From Holtermannia corniformis (taxonomy: Eukaryota; Basidiomycota; Tremellomycetes; Holtermanniales): a stretch of 64,000 bases of DNA. The stretch is taken from contig BCIJ01000003.1 in NCBI GenBank assembly GCA_001599935.1, positions 1,014,424 through 1,078,423 of the forward strand. Direction: 5' to 3'. Below, piece after piece: positions 30,764 through 42,200 of this stretch. Numbering within the stretch: position 1 is the stretch's first letter; every line of letters begins with the position of its first letter. The notes below the pieces were generated by a model that saw only the letters and a list, made by a program, of their open reading frames with translations, was not told the origin of the DNA and did not search any database. Made by a program: the position numbers and the translations under genes.

Positions 30764-32740
30764 CTACAAGTGCACAAAGTAGCGTCCTGAACCTTTCCAG
30801 TGGAACAGATGCCCACGCTGCTTTCGCAAGTATGCCGCGTAAACGACGCCACCGAGTGCTACAGTCACAGCGCTGATCACTGCTGTCCACTTGAAACTGT
30901 ATCACCGTCAGCATCAGCCTGACTCGCACGCGCAGCAAGAGACTCACTCGCTTGGCCGGCTGAAGATGAGCACGACGACATATTTGGCCAGATCAAAAGC
31001 ACTCTGCATGCTGATTTGCATGGCCATGTAGACGTTGCGCTTTGGGTCTTCCTCGAGCGCCGTCTGCATCTCTTGCAGCTGTACGAGGTCGAACGAGTAG
31101 AGGCCGATACGGGAGAGCGCGAGGAAGAAGAACATGATGGTGTTGTTGAGCCAACCGAGGGTCGTCATAGCTGGCGCGAGGTGGATGCAGGCCACGACTG
31201 GTACAAGGCAGAGGATTTCAAACCTATTAGGGTTAGCCATTGGTAACGCGAGAAAGAGTACTCACCAGATGGACCATGCGCCAGCGCGCGTGAGGCCAAG
31301 GCGCTTACTCAGCCACGGCATGACCGCCGTGCCCATCAACGAAGTAGCGACGCATACCCCTCGTGTGAGAGAAATGGTGATATCTGAAAAGTCGCGCTCC
31401 GACTTGAGCCATGAGAGCATGACGCCATCGTAGGATAGTGAAGTCAGATAGCACGATGAGCTAATCTCGTCAGTTGCGGCCGTCAGGCGAGATCAGTGCT
31501 TACATAGCAAGTGAGCCTGCGTCTAGTCAGTGTGATCTGGTAGCGACATGTGCATAGCTTACTGAGGAATACAGGGTGTTTGATAAAGTCGAGCCAGTCG
31601 CGCAAACCAGGGTTCATGCTCGTCTCGTGTGCGGATGTCGTGGCCGTATCGGCGACCTCTTCCGTCCCCGCGGCACCATCAGGCAGCATAGGCGTCATAG
31701 GGGTCGTAGGTGACTCCAAGGCCGCCGCGTCGTCGTTTGCAAGTTGCTGATAGCCCCTTTGCCGCCGCGCATCCTCGAATGCTTGTAGCAAGGGGAACGC
31801 CTTCCAAACAAGGCCGATCCACACGAACTCGGTTGCCGTTGTCGCAAGTGAAACGCCCAGAAGGACAATACAAGTGACCGGATACCCGATCGTGCCGGTC
31901 AACAGCGAGACGAAGAGGGGAGCGAGCAGGCGGCAGAAGAGGAGCGCACGGCGGTTGTATGTGTTGAACATTGTCAATTGATCCGGTTTGCCCTTTGTAA
32001 CGAGCATGACCCTACGAGAGTCAGTGGAGTGCACATGATGGCCGGGCGACGTGGCACCTACCAGTCGCGGTCAACGGCGAGATCGATGCAGATGGTAGCG
32101 AGTCGACCTATGGTCGCACATAGCACGAGCGCGGCCAGCAGCGCGACGTCGATGGGTCGGAAGGTATGCTGCGTTTCTACCGTCTGCAGGGCATTGCGTA
32201 GACGGAGCACGCTGACGAGATCGGAACGTGTTTGTAGACCTTTGGACAACAGAGTAGAAGACGCGAAGAGCAGCATGAAGCAGCTATACACGGCAGACTG
32301 GCAGATCTGCAGGAATCAGCTTGCATGCAAGCGCTGCGGCAGTAGGCTAGTGACCTTTTGGATGCCAATAGCCGTTCTCGCCAGGGCCACCTTGGGAAGC
32401 CGGTCCACCAGGCCACCGATGTACGATGAGATGGCCAGAGAGCCCAGTGTGATGCTGACACCCAGCACCGAAGCTGGTACCAAAGTCGTCGGGAACAGAA
32501 CGATGAGGAAGAGGTACGCTGCGAACTCGAGGCATTGCTCGCTCCATGCACTGTGCTGATCATCAGCTCGGCGTCTGCTCTCGGCACTGATGCAAACCTG
32601 CTAGTGTGCTGAGCCACGACGCTGAGCACTGCTTTCGTCGGGAGGCCCAGGATCATGGTGTGTACAGATGAAAGACCGTCTTCATCCACGTTCACGTCCG
32701 AGTGATCATTGTGCGATGCACGGATGCAAGTATGGTGCAT
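30764..32740 (-). CDS. ferroportin (SLC40A1/IREG1-like) metal exporter
   Basis: Multi-pass Fe(II) exporter family, rather uncommon in fungi. About nine exons, 505 residues. N-terminus MHHTCIRASHNDHSDVNVDE, then ILGLPTKAVLSVVAQHTS and AWSEQCLEFAAYLFLIVLFP. Family segments: LGSLAISSYIGGLVDRLPK with VALARTAIGIQK; ATICIDLAVDRDWVMLVTKG; QLTMFNTYNRRALLFCRLLA; SLLTGTIGYPVTCIVLLGVS; FVWIGLVWKAFPLLQAFE; WLSKRLGLTRAGAWSIWFEI; SRIGLYSFDLVQLQEMQTAL. The SFDLVQLQEMQ box and the DRDWVMLV loop match ferroportins. A Ser/Thr-rich cytosolic loop (TPMTPMLPDG) separates the two halves. Could act at the vacuole or plasma membrane; direction and metal are inferred from the family. Confidence 0.84.
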
Positions 32741-32983
32741 GCTGGCGAGCCAAAGACGGGATCGGCCGAAGCGGAATGTGCTAGACAGATGCGAGCAGTA
32801 TGCTAACCACGCCAACCATACATGTCTGCAAGTTGTTAGGATTGTGGTAGGAGAGCTAACTGCAGCCGTTCAGATCGTGCTACGAGTGGGTGGCTCCAGG
32901 CTAGATGCTGGTAACGATTGGTAGGCTACATTGCATACGGTTGTACCATTCTACCAAGTCTTGTCTGCGAAAACTCGACATTC

Positions 32984-34761
32984 TCAAGCCACAAACGTGC
33001 CGTTCTGGCAAGTGAACCCAAGGTCCGGGTTCCGGTCCGGCTCGACGTTCAAGCAAATCACCGAGCTCGGCACGTCCGTCTCTGGGAACAGCTGGATGTT
33101 CTCCGTCTTGAAGTTGGTGCACGTCGTCGTGTTGCTGCATTCCATGATCACACCCTGGGTGCCGTCGCGCGTCGAATTGATTCCGAGGTCGTACCAGCAC
33201 GGTTCAGAGCGGCAAGAACCGTCACCGGGTTGGCGGGTGTTGATCCCGCCAGTGATGTTGATCCAGTTACTACGAGTGTGGTCAGCGGGAACACGGCTCT
33301 ACGGCCTTCTACAGGACGTACAAGTCCTCCATGATCACCGAGGCATTGTTAGGGCGGCCGGTCGTCTTCCCATTCTCAATCTACGAGCTCGTCAGTTCGC
33401 CAGCACACGGCAGGGCAGCGCCGTACCTGGGTAGCGCTGCTGCCTTGGTTGAAGTATGTCTGCGTGACAAAGACCGGGTACGTCACATTCGACACGCGCA
33501 AGTTGCTCCAGGTGATGTTCTTGGCCTAGCACCACATGTCAGTCACTCATCCAACCGCCGAGTCTCCATCCTCACCAAGCCCTGGCCCCCAATCCACGAC
33601 TTGAAACGAGCAGCATACACGGCGCCGTGGATGCTAAAGTCATCAAAGACAATGTCGCTCACAGCGGCGAATTTGCCCTGGTTTTGCCCCAGGGATCCGA
33701 TCGAAAGCCCGTGGCAGCCTGGACCACCGAGGTAGCCGCCTCGGATCACGACGTTTTGCGATCCAGCCTGCACGGCAAAAGCGTCGTCACCGCCGTAGTA
33801 GGTCGTGCGCTCAATCAAGACGTCTTGCGAGACAATGTCAAAGCCCTGAGAAGATCAGCTCTGCATGACCCGGTGTGACATGTCGACCCTAGTCCCTCAC
33901 ATCGGTGTTGAAGGGAAAGCTCGTCCGAGGCGAAGAGCTACGCGCATCGATAAAGGTGTCGCGGACCGTAATGTTGCGCCCGTTCAAGTTGGTGCCCCTG
34001 CTTGCGTCAGGACCTTTTCGGTACGATTGCAGAATGCTGACCATGCGATCGGCTGGTGACTCTTGAAATTGGAGATCAAGCCATTGTTGACGCGAAAGTT
34101 CATCAAGTGGGGACGGCTGGCGAGGCCGGTCCCCGAGGCAGGGTTAGCATCCCACCATTGCTGGCCGTACGCTGTGCCAAGGTCAGTGGCTACTCGACCC
34201 TCAGGCTCGCTACTAACATTTGATCCAGCCGGTTGTGCTATTCTTGGTGCCTGTGAACTCGACATTGTCGCCTACAAAGGTGATCCAGTACAGCGCGCCA
34301 TTCCAGGTACCGTCCGAGGTCTGGTTGACTAAAGGATGTCAGCTAACGCAGCGGACTTCTCAAAGGGTTGCAACGCACCGACGGTCTGGACAGCTTCGAT
34401 CGAGTTGGGTAGGTGCAAATTCCCTTTGACTTGGTATTCGACATTCGAGACGTTTTGGGCGATGATCGGGTTCAGCAGGTTGCTATCGACCTTGATCAGC
34501 ATCGACCTCTGCACGCCCAGGAAAAACTCACTAGTCGACACCCTCTTCAAAGACTACCACGGCATCCCGGCTGCAGTTTGCAAACGCTGCGTTGACGGCT
34601 GGAGAATCATCGGCTGTGCCGTTGCTTGACGCATACAGCGACGGCACGACGCAAGTCTTGGATCGAGGGACCCAGTTGCGCGCGACGAGCGAGCTATGCT
34701 GGACAGGGGACGCAGCGACGAGGACGGCAAGGGTACTGAAGAGCGTCAAGAAGCTCAGCAT
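32984..34761 (-). CDS. secreted GH28 glycosidase (exo-polygalacturonase-like)
   Basis: Pectin-degrading family 28 hydrolase, probably exo-acting on polygalacturonate. About eight exons, 445 residues. The signal peptide [20 protein letters not shown] is followed by [20 protein letters not shown], the beta-helix start. The catalytic boxes are [23 protein letters not shown] with two Asp, [20 protein letters not shown] with the His, and ARFKSWIGG, covering the NTD / DD / GHG / RxK set. The second box lacks the usual Cys and the third has an extra Cys. The C-terminal end is [20 protein letters not shown]. Several sequons suggest glycosylation. A TATA-like GATATACG lies at 34806-34813, about 45 bases before the ATG. 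With the LPMO, it points to use of plant cell-wall material. Confidence 0.87.
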
Positions 34762-35234
34762 TTTGCAGGTTATTGACCGTCTGCGACCCACCCTCGGCTC
34801 AGCTTGATATACGCACCAGCAGCGCACCGTGACGGGCGGCCCGGTCGGCTAGCTCCAACTGTCAGCTGACAGACAGCTGCCAATGTCGAGGTCAGCGTGC
34901 GGTCACAGTGGACGACTTCAAGTGGAGGTCATCACTGTGCCTGTGGGCGGCAGCACGGCCCGCGCGATGGACCACAGTTATGCGGGCCGGTGGCTCAAGG
35001 GTGACCTGCCGAGGCCTGCAGCGAGATCGAGGCGAGGTTGTTCATGTTCCAGGCTGTCGCTGGCCAGGCGAAAAGCGTTCACTCATCTCGAACTTGTAAT
35101 GTTCTCGAGTCATGTCCGTTCATCGGCCCTGGCAACACGAGCAAACGTATAACAGACTGCATCCGACACCGACTCGAACCAAATGATACAAACAAGGCCA
35201 CAGGCCAGGCCAACCCAAGCATCCCAGTTCCCGC
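34762..35234. other. intergenic between GH28 and RNR1
   Basis: Promoter of GH28 and 3' region of RNR1. No gene recognised; a B-box-like TCGAACC near 35174 has no cloverleaf around it. Confidence 0.4.
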
Positions 35235-38200
35235 TCACCCAGAGCACATGACGCACTGTTCCCGATCAGCCAGCGGTCCTCATGACTTCGCACAGCCACT
35301 CACAGCGTCCTTGTTATCGATCGAGCACTGGAGCGCGGCAGCCGCGCGCTCCTCTGCGCGCTTCTTGGCCTCCTCGTAGGTCATCTCTTCTTCCTCACTT
35401 GGGCCTGGGCTCTCGCTTCGTCGAGGCGTCTCGATGTGAGAGCCAGAGGGCGAGGTGGCGCCAGGGGTCGCAGCGGAGGCGGTTGACAGGCGTTGGAAGG
35501 CCGGTGTGAGGGCCTCGAGCTGCGAAGCCGAGGCGGTCGTTGGTGGTGGCCGGACCGGAGTGATGGGTACTCGCGCATCCCCGTCAGTCTTTTGCTGCTT
35601 GGCCTCTGCGTTTCGTTAGGCCTGTCCGGCAGTATCAGTCGAGAGACTGACTGGCAAGCGTAGCAGCGTCAATCGTAAACTGAATGGCGTTTGCGGCAGG
35701 ACGGGTTCGAAGGTAGTACCTTTAGCACGGCATCAGTATGATCCCGCAGCGATCAAGCCCACTCACATGCCCGTCTTGAGCCCCTTCTTCCAGGCGTAGC
35801 TAGGTTGCTGTCAGCGGCACTTCAAGACAGCAGCAATCACTCACAAGTGCATGCTAGTCAACTGGCTCGGCGACGGGCTCGTCAAGAACAAGTTGAGCGA
35901 CTGCGACTGGCAGACGAACGCGCCACGATCAGCCGCGAGGTCAATCAAAGCGCGCTGCTTCAATTCCCAGACTGATCCGCGAGATCAGCGCCATTCCTAA
36001 AGTTTTCGGTTGAGCAACCCACCAGTCTTGTAGATGGCCTTGATCTCGTCCGGTACGGTCGGAATGTTCTGCACGCTACCGCCGTGAGCAATGATGAGGT
36101 TCTTCATGTCGTCGTCCCAGAGTCCGAGGTTGACGAGGTCGCGGAGAAGCCACGGGCACACGACCTGGAACTCGCCGGCGAGAACACGGCGGGTGTAGAT
36201 GTTGCTCGTGTAGGGCTCGACACACTCGCTGTGAGTCGTCAGTACCTGCATTCACTCGACCACGGCACGCACTTCCACCCCAGAATCTGCGAGGTCGAAG
36301 CGGTCGGCATTGGGGCGACGAGCAATGAATTGCGGATCCCGTGCTTTGCAATCTTGGCCTTGAGCTCGGCCCAGTCCCAGAGATCGGTCGGGGTCACGCC
36401 CCACATGTCGTACTGGAGCGTACCCTGGCTAACGGGCGAGCCCTCATACGACGAGTACGGGCCTTCGAGCTCGGCAAGCTCGCACGAGGCCTCGAGCGCC
36501 GCATGGTAGATTGTCTCGGAGATCTGGGCGTTGAGCAACCTAGCGTCCGGACTGTCGAATGGCATCCGGAGCGCCATGAACGCATCGGCAAGACCTTGAA
36601 CGCCGAGACCGACGGGGCGGTGGCGCATGTTCGAGTTGCGCGCCTCGGGGACTGGGTAGTAGTTTACGTCGATGACCTTGTTGAGGTTGCGCGTGACAGA
36701 CTTTGTGACCGCGTGGAGCTTTGCAAAGTCGTAGGTGCGCGTGTCGAGGCGGACAAAGGCCGGGAGGGCGAGGGATGCGAGGTTGCAGACGGCGACCTCG
36801 TCGGGCGCAGAGTACTCGATGATCTCGGTACACAAGTTGGACGACTTGATCGTCCCGAGGTTTTTCTGGTTCGACTTGGCTGGGCAGTGTGAGCGCGTGG
36901 GGAGTCGTGATCAGAGTACGCACCATTGGCTGCATCCTTGTAGAGCAGGAACGGACCGCCCGTCTCGATCTGGGCCTCGAGGATGGCGTACCAGAGCTTT
37001 TGCGCCTTGACCGTCTTCTTGCCTGTGATGCATCAGCATGTGAGTGGCCGGGGGAATGTCCAGCTGAATAGCTGCAAGCCGCGGCGTCAACTCACCCTTG
37101 AGCTCGTTCTCGTATTTCGTGTAGAGCGCCTCAAACTCTGCGCCGTGGACGTCCGACAAACCCGGGCACTCGGCCGGGCACATGAGCGTCCAGTCACCAT
37201 CCTGCTCGACGCGCTTCATGAACAGGTCGCAGATCCACAACGCGTAGAACAAGTCGCGGGCGCGGACCTCTTCCTTGCCGTGGTTCTTGCGCAAGTCGAG
37301 GAAATCGAAAACGTCGGCGTGCCAGGGCTCGAGGTAGATGGCAAACGCGCCGGGCCGCTTGTTGCCGCCTTGGTCGACGTAGCGCGCGGTCGCGTCGTAG
37401 GCGCGGAGCATGGGCACGATCCCGTTCGAGTAGCCGTTGGTGCCGGCAATGTACGAGCCCTTTGCGCGGATGTTGTGGATGTGGAGACCGATCCCGCCGG
37501 CCGTCTTGGAGATCATGGCGCACGTCTTGAGCGTGTCGTAGATGCCCTCGATCGAGTCGTCTTGCATGGCGACGAGGAAGCACGACGAGAGCTGCGGGTG
37601 CGGTGTGCCGGCGTTGAAGAGCTAACAGGGTCAGCAAAGGTGCCAACGAGAGACCGACTCACCGTCGGCGAGGCGTGGGTAAAGTAGCGCTCGCTCATGA
37701 GGTTGTACGTCTCGAGCACGCGCTCGACATCGTCACCGTGGATGCCGACAGCGACCCGCATGATCATGTGCTGCGGGCGCTCGACAATCTTGCCGTCGAT
37801 CCGGAGCAAATAGCTGCGCTCGAGCGTCTTGAACCCAAAGTAGTTGTACGCAAAGTCGCGGTCGTAGATGATTGCGCTGTCGAGCACGTCGCGGTTGGCC
37901 ATGACGGCCTCGTATGTCTTGTCCGAGATCATGGGTGCGGGCTTGCCCGTCTTTGGGTTGACCCACTTGTAGAGGTCGTCGACGACGGTGCTGAATGATT
38001 TCTTGGTCTCCTTGTGCAGGTTGGAGATGGCGATGCGGGCGGCGAGGATGGCATAGTCGGGGTGCTTGGTCGTCAAGTAGGCTGCGGTCTCGGCTGCCAG
38101 GTTCTACCAATGTCAGTTGAGGAGATGACGGTGCCGGGTAACATACGTCGAGCTCGACCGTGGTGATGCCCTGCGATGGGTCAGTACAGAGCTGCGTTCG

Positions 38201-38553
38201 AACTGGTGATCACGCACAGAGTGAACTCCAGCAGCGACCTTTTTTGCTAAATGATCGTCAGCACTGCCCTACGCTCTCGTCGCCTCGCTGTCGGCGGCCA
38301 CTCACTGATCCTGCGAGGCGTCAGACCTCGAGTGAAATTTGCAGACGAGCTTGGACTCACTCGATCGGCTCGACATAGTTCATGTCCAGGCCATAAGAGA
38401 GCTTGATGATGCGCGCCGAGATCTTGTCGAAGCTGTGATGGGAGTGAGCGCGAGTCGACCGGTATGCGCCGAGTGTCGATGAGGTCGACAGGGCAAGCTT
38501 GGTACTCACGCGATGCGCTCACGGCGACCGTCACGCTTGAAGACGTAAGCCAT
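35235..38553 (-). CDS. RNR1: ribonucleotide reductase large subunit
   Basis: Class I ribonucleotide reductase R1: reduces NDPs to dNDPs in the cytosol. About ten exons, 920 residues. It starts [20 protein letters not shown] with an ATP-cone. Landmarks: [20 protein letters not shown] (redox Cys), [60 protein letters not shown], catalytic [12 protein letters not shown] (Asn-Cys-Glu), [16 protein letters not shown], and [20 protein letters not shown]. Before the C-terminus there is an unusually long Ser/Thr/Pro-rich linker ([18 protein letters not shown]...). The redox-shuttle pair CVMCSG is encoded by a separate 21-nt last exon (35235-35255) after a 48-nt intron (35256-35303). If this intron is retained the protein ends AVSGCAKS with only one Cys. 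Divergent from TERT with MCB boxes between. Confidence 0.95.
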
Positions 38554-39251
38554 GGTGAGAGAGTGTACGCTGTGTGGATGAGAAGAGGAGAGCAAGTGCA
38601 CTGCAAGAAGCCAGGGTCAGCCAAAGTGAATGGTAGACTCTACATGGAGCGGCGCGTCACTCACAGCCTTGGAAAGTGATCGCAGAGTTGGTGTCGAGCA
38701 CTCGTATCGCGTGAGAACTGCCAGCGAGTCTAGATGATGTACAAGAACAGAAAGAGAGAGGTTCGCGACTGGTTGTTGATCAGAGAGGATGGTCGACGGC
38801 CGCTGCGTCTTGTACAGTCAGCCGTTTGGACGCGTTCGTCGGTAATCCTCGCGGTGGAATTAAACCGAACGGCAGACGCGTCCCGGTGATCTCGGACGCG
38901 TCGAACGGGGCGGACGCGTCGAGCGAGTCGGCGCCGTCGACCCGAACGCAGCCTCCGGGCCCGACGCGTGTGGCACTCTTGTCCCATGCAGAGACGTGCT
39001 GTGTCGACTGGGTTTATCGTTGCATCAGGCCACCTGCCATCCACAGCATCAGTCGGTAGACACCCCTGGATGCACAGACTCAAGCCAGTTTGGGCTTCAC
39101 TACCTCTGTTGGCTGTGGTGCACCCGCGTCCTTCGGCTAACAGTGTAAACCATCATGTGCTAGACCATCTAGCATGCCAGGCACTCGCTAGCAACTGCCT
39201 ACCACTCGGTCGCAATCCACCGCGAGCGTCGACCATCGCCCTCGAGGCAGC
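38554..39251. other. divergent RNR1-TERT promoter region
   Basis: 698 bases between the two start codons. The main feature is the cluster of five GACGCGT boxes at 38829-38969. No other gene recognised. Confidence 0.6.
38829..38969. promoter_or_regulatory. cluster of five GACGCGT (MCB-like) boxes
   Basis: ACGCGT, each preceded by G, occurs at 38830, 38876, 38896, 38914 and 38964. ACGCGT is the Mlu I cell-cycle box bound by the fungal MBF complex (Mbp1/Swi6 in budding yeast, Res/Cdc10 in fission yeast), which drives RNR1 and other S-phase genes. The cluster is 276-416 bases from the RNR1 ATG and about 283-423 from the TERT ATG, so it could serve both. The binding role is inferred from the motif. 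Confidence 0.72.
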
Positions 39252-42200
39252 ATGCCCAAGCGTAAACGGCCTGCGAACGCTCTGCGGCCAGATGAGATCC
39301 AGCACAAGACGCTGTCAGCTTTCTACCCGCACCTGTACACTCTCGCCAGCTACCTCCGCCTCCGTCTCGGCTGGTCGCAACAACACCTGTCCCAGCAGCC
39401 GCCAGATCTCTCGCACTTGCTCAACACGGTCGTCGTGGCTCGTGCTGACGACTGCGTGTTGAATCTCCAAATCAGCACACCGACCGCACCCGAAATCCTG
39501 TGCACCCAGCCCGAAGCCATCGATCGGATCGTGTACCGGCTCTCGTCAGGCCCCGCACCCGCCTGGAGTCAATACAAGCCCAAGAACTGCCTCACGCTAG
39601 GCTATGACTCGTCCACGGCGTATGCAGCCAACCCCAACAGGCCAAACGTACAGCACAGTCTTCTCAACGGGTCGATTGCCGAGCTCAGAGGCTGGCAGTG
39701 GAAGGCGCTGCACGGCCGGTGCGTCGCAGCTCAGCGTGGCCACGTACAGCACGCTAACGACCGCCGGCGCGTAGGATTGGCACAAGACACTTTATCGACC
39801 TCCTAGTGGAGAATTCAATCTTCTTGCCGACGGGGCCAGCACTCAACGCATGCTATGTCCAGCTAGCAGGCAGGCCGCTCTGCGATCTCGAGCCACTCCC
39901 CAAGCCGGAAGATCAGGTAGTACCACCGCTGAGCGCTCTCGGGAAACGCAAGCGTGAGCGACAGCGCGCTCCTAATGCGCAAGTCGGATCATCGACCGCA
40001 CCACCTACTGACCCCAGCCCAGGATCGGCGCAATCGACATCCTCATCCCACGCAACACGATGTTCTATGCCCAAACGAGGCTACAAGACGGGCGCAAAGC
40101 CTTCCAGAACGGTCTCCCGTGTAACCGTGAGTCCTGACACTAACTCTCGTAACGACAGTACTGATTGCTGCGTCTGGCAGACATACTGAATGTCTTGACG
40201 CGCAAGACTGCAGACCAGCCGACGGATGCCGACTGCCGCATTCTGCTAAAGCATGTGTTTCCTCGCCAGTTTGGGCTCGAAAACGTCTTCCGACGATCGG
40301 CAAAGGGAGCCAAGTCGGCAAAGTACGAGCTACCGCTGGACTCGACGAACCGCATGGCCGAGCTCAAGGTCCGTATGCTGCGTCCTGTGATCGTTGTAAT
40401 CTGCGCAAGGACTGACAGTGGGATAGCGCCAGTACGTCAAGTCTCTCAACACGACGGTGCCGAAACGCCTTCGAGGCGCGCCGATGGAGATGATGCGCTC
40501 GATCCTGCAGCAGTTCAAGCAAAGTGATGTGTCGAGACTTGCTGGTGTTCACTTGCGCCCAGAGGTGCGTCTCTCAGGTAAAGACAGATGGGGATGCTGA
40601 CGTGTGACGGTACAGGCCTTCCAGGTGCCGACACAGCATCCGGTCCGTTCGGTGCCGTACCACGATGGCCCACACTACTGACTGCAGACTCAGATCTCAC
40701 AACCGGACCCAGACGAATCTGTTGCTTCGGTCCTTCCCACGCAGCCACCGCCTGCCGACATCTCCTTCGAGATCGCACCAGTCCGCCCTTCCCAGCTCAA
40801 AGTCGAAAACAAGCCGGCGTGCTTGGCACTGGCTACTCCACACGGGCAGGTAAGCGTCCGACGATTCCAAGCCGTCACTCAAATCATGCAGGTGCACCGC
40901 TTTCTAGTCAATGCTCTCAGGGAACTCTTGCCGAAGCAGCTTTTCAGCAGCGATGCCAATTTGAAGCTGATCCATCGCCGTGCGTACAGGCACCTTGCTC
41001 AGAGCCCGTCGACTGATGCCGGTGCTAGGGTGCATGCGCTTCATCTGTGCCAGACAGCACGAAGCCATCTCGCTGCACGAGCTGGTGCAGGATTTCCGCG
41101 TCAACGACTGCGCGTGGCTCGCAGCGGGCGATCCGACACAGCGATCCTCGCAGGCAGAGATGACGAAACGACGTGAGCTGGTGCAAGAGCTCGTCTTTTG
41201 GCTGTTTGATGCGGTCATCATCCCACTACTGCAGGTTCGTCGCGATGTCAAGCCAGTGCCGTGGTCTGATGCACCCACAGGCTGCTTGCTATATCACAGA
41301 GACAGCCGTGACAAAGTATGCGACAGTCTACTTTCGCCGCGCGCTCTGGGACGACATGACGCGACCGCATCTGGAGACACTGGGTCGTACCCTGCTTGCG
41401 CCCGTGCCGGCGGTACGTCCAGTACACAGTCGAATGGGTAATGAGCTGACCCAGCTGAAAGGATCAGCTCGATGCGGCGCGTGATGGGCCGCTTGGTATC
41501 GCCAGAGTTCGACTGGTTCCAAAAGCTACAGGCTTTAGACCGATTGTCAACCTGGGCAAGCGCAAGCGCGTCAAGACGGCCCTAGGGGACGTGCTGCAAC
41601 CGTCTGCAAACCAACTGCTCGAAGGAGTCTACCGGATCCTGACGTATCACAAAGTACGCCTGGCATCTATCTCGCGACCTCGGCCTGACCCGGCTGCAGA
41701 ATCACCGTCGGGATCAGTTACGCTCAACGCTTTTCGGCACAAACGAAATCTTTCCTCGTCTGCAGGCGTTCAAGCAAGCGATTGTGCGTCCTGATGGGTC
41801 ATTGTGAGTTGAGAGATTGGCTAGCGAGCATGTTGTAACCCGACAGGCCACGGTTATATTTCGCAAAGATGGACATTCGTGCCGCTTTTGACACTATCGA
41901 CCAAGGCATGATGATGGCTGTCCTGCGCGAACTGTTGGCACATGTAAGTCCCACGGAGGGAGATATGTAGCGGTCATCTGACACGTTCAGTCCCAAGACT
42001 ACAGTATCATGGAGTACTTTCAGATCCTACCCCCGTCTGGCGAATCCTCAAGGTCGAGTGCTACGAAACTGTTCAAAAAACGTGCACGGGGGTCGGGTGA
42101 GCGTGTGGCCTATCTTGCACCAGGACTCGACTCACAGTGTACAGGTGACACTGCCAATTTTGCCGCTCACACTCAGGAGCTCGCGGCGCCGATGCGCAAT

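Noticed and set aside
35150..35200. B-box-like TCGAACC suggesting a tRNA
   Set aside because: The surrounding sequence gives no T stem and no acceptor stem.
35280..35303. RNR1 ending AVSGCAKS by reading through
   Set aside because: Splicing gives the conserved CVMCSG end, so the read-through is treated only as a possible retained-intron form.
36394..37646. Arg/Pro-rich open frames overlapping RNR1
   Set aside because: Antisense or shifted-frame shadows of a GC-rich conserved gene.
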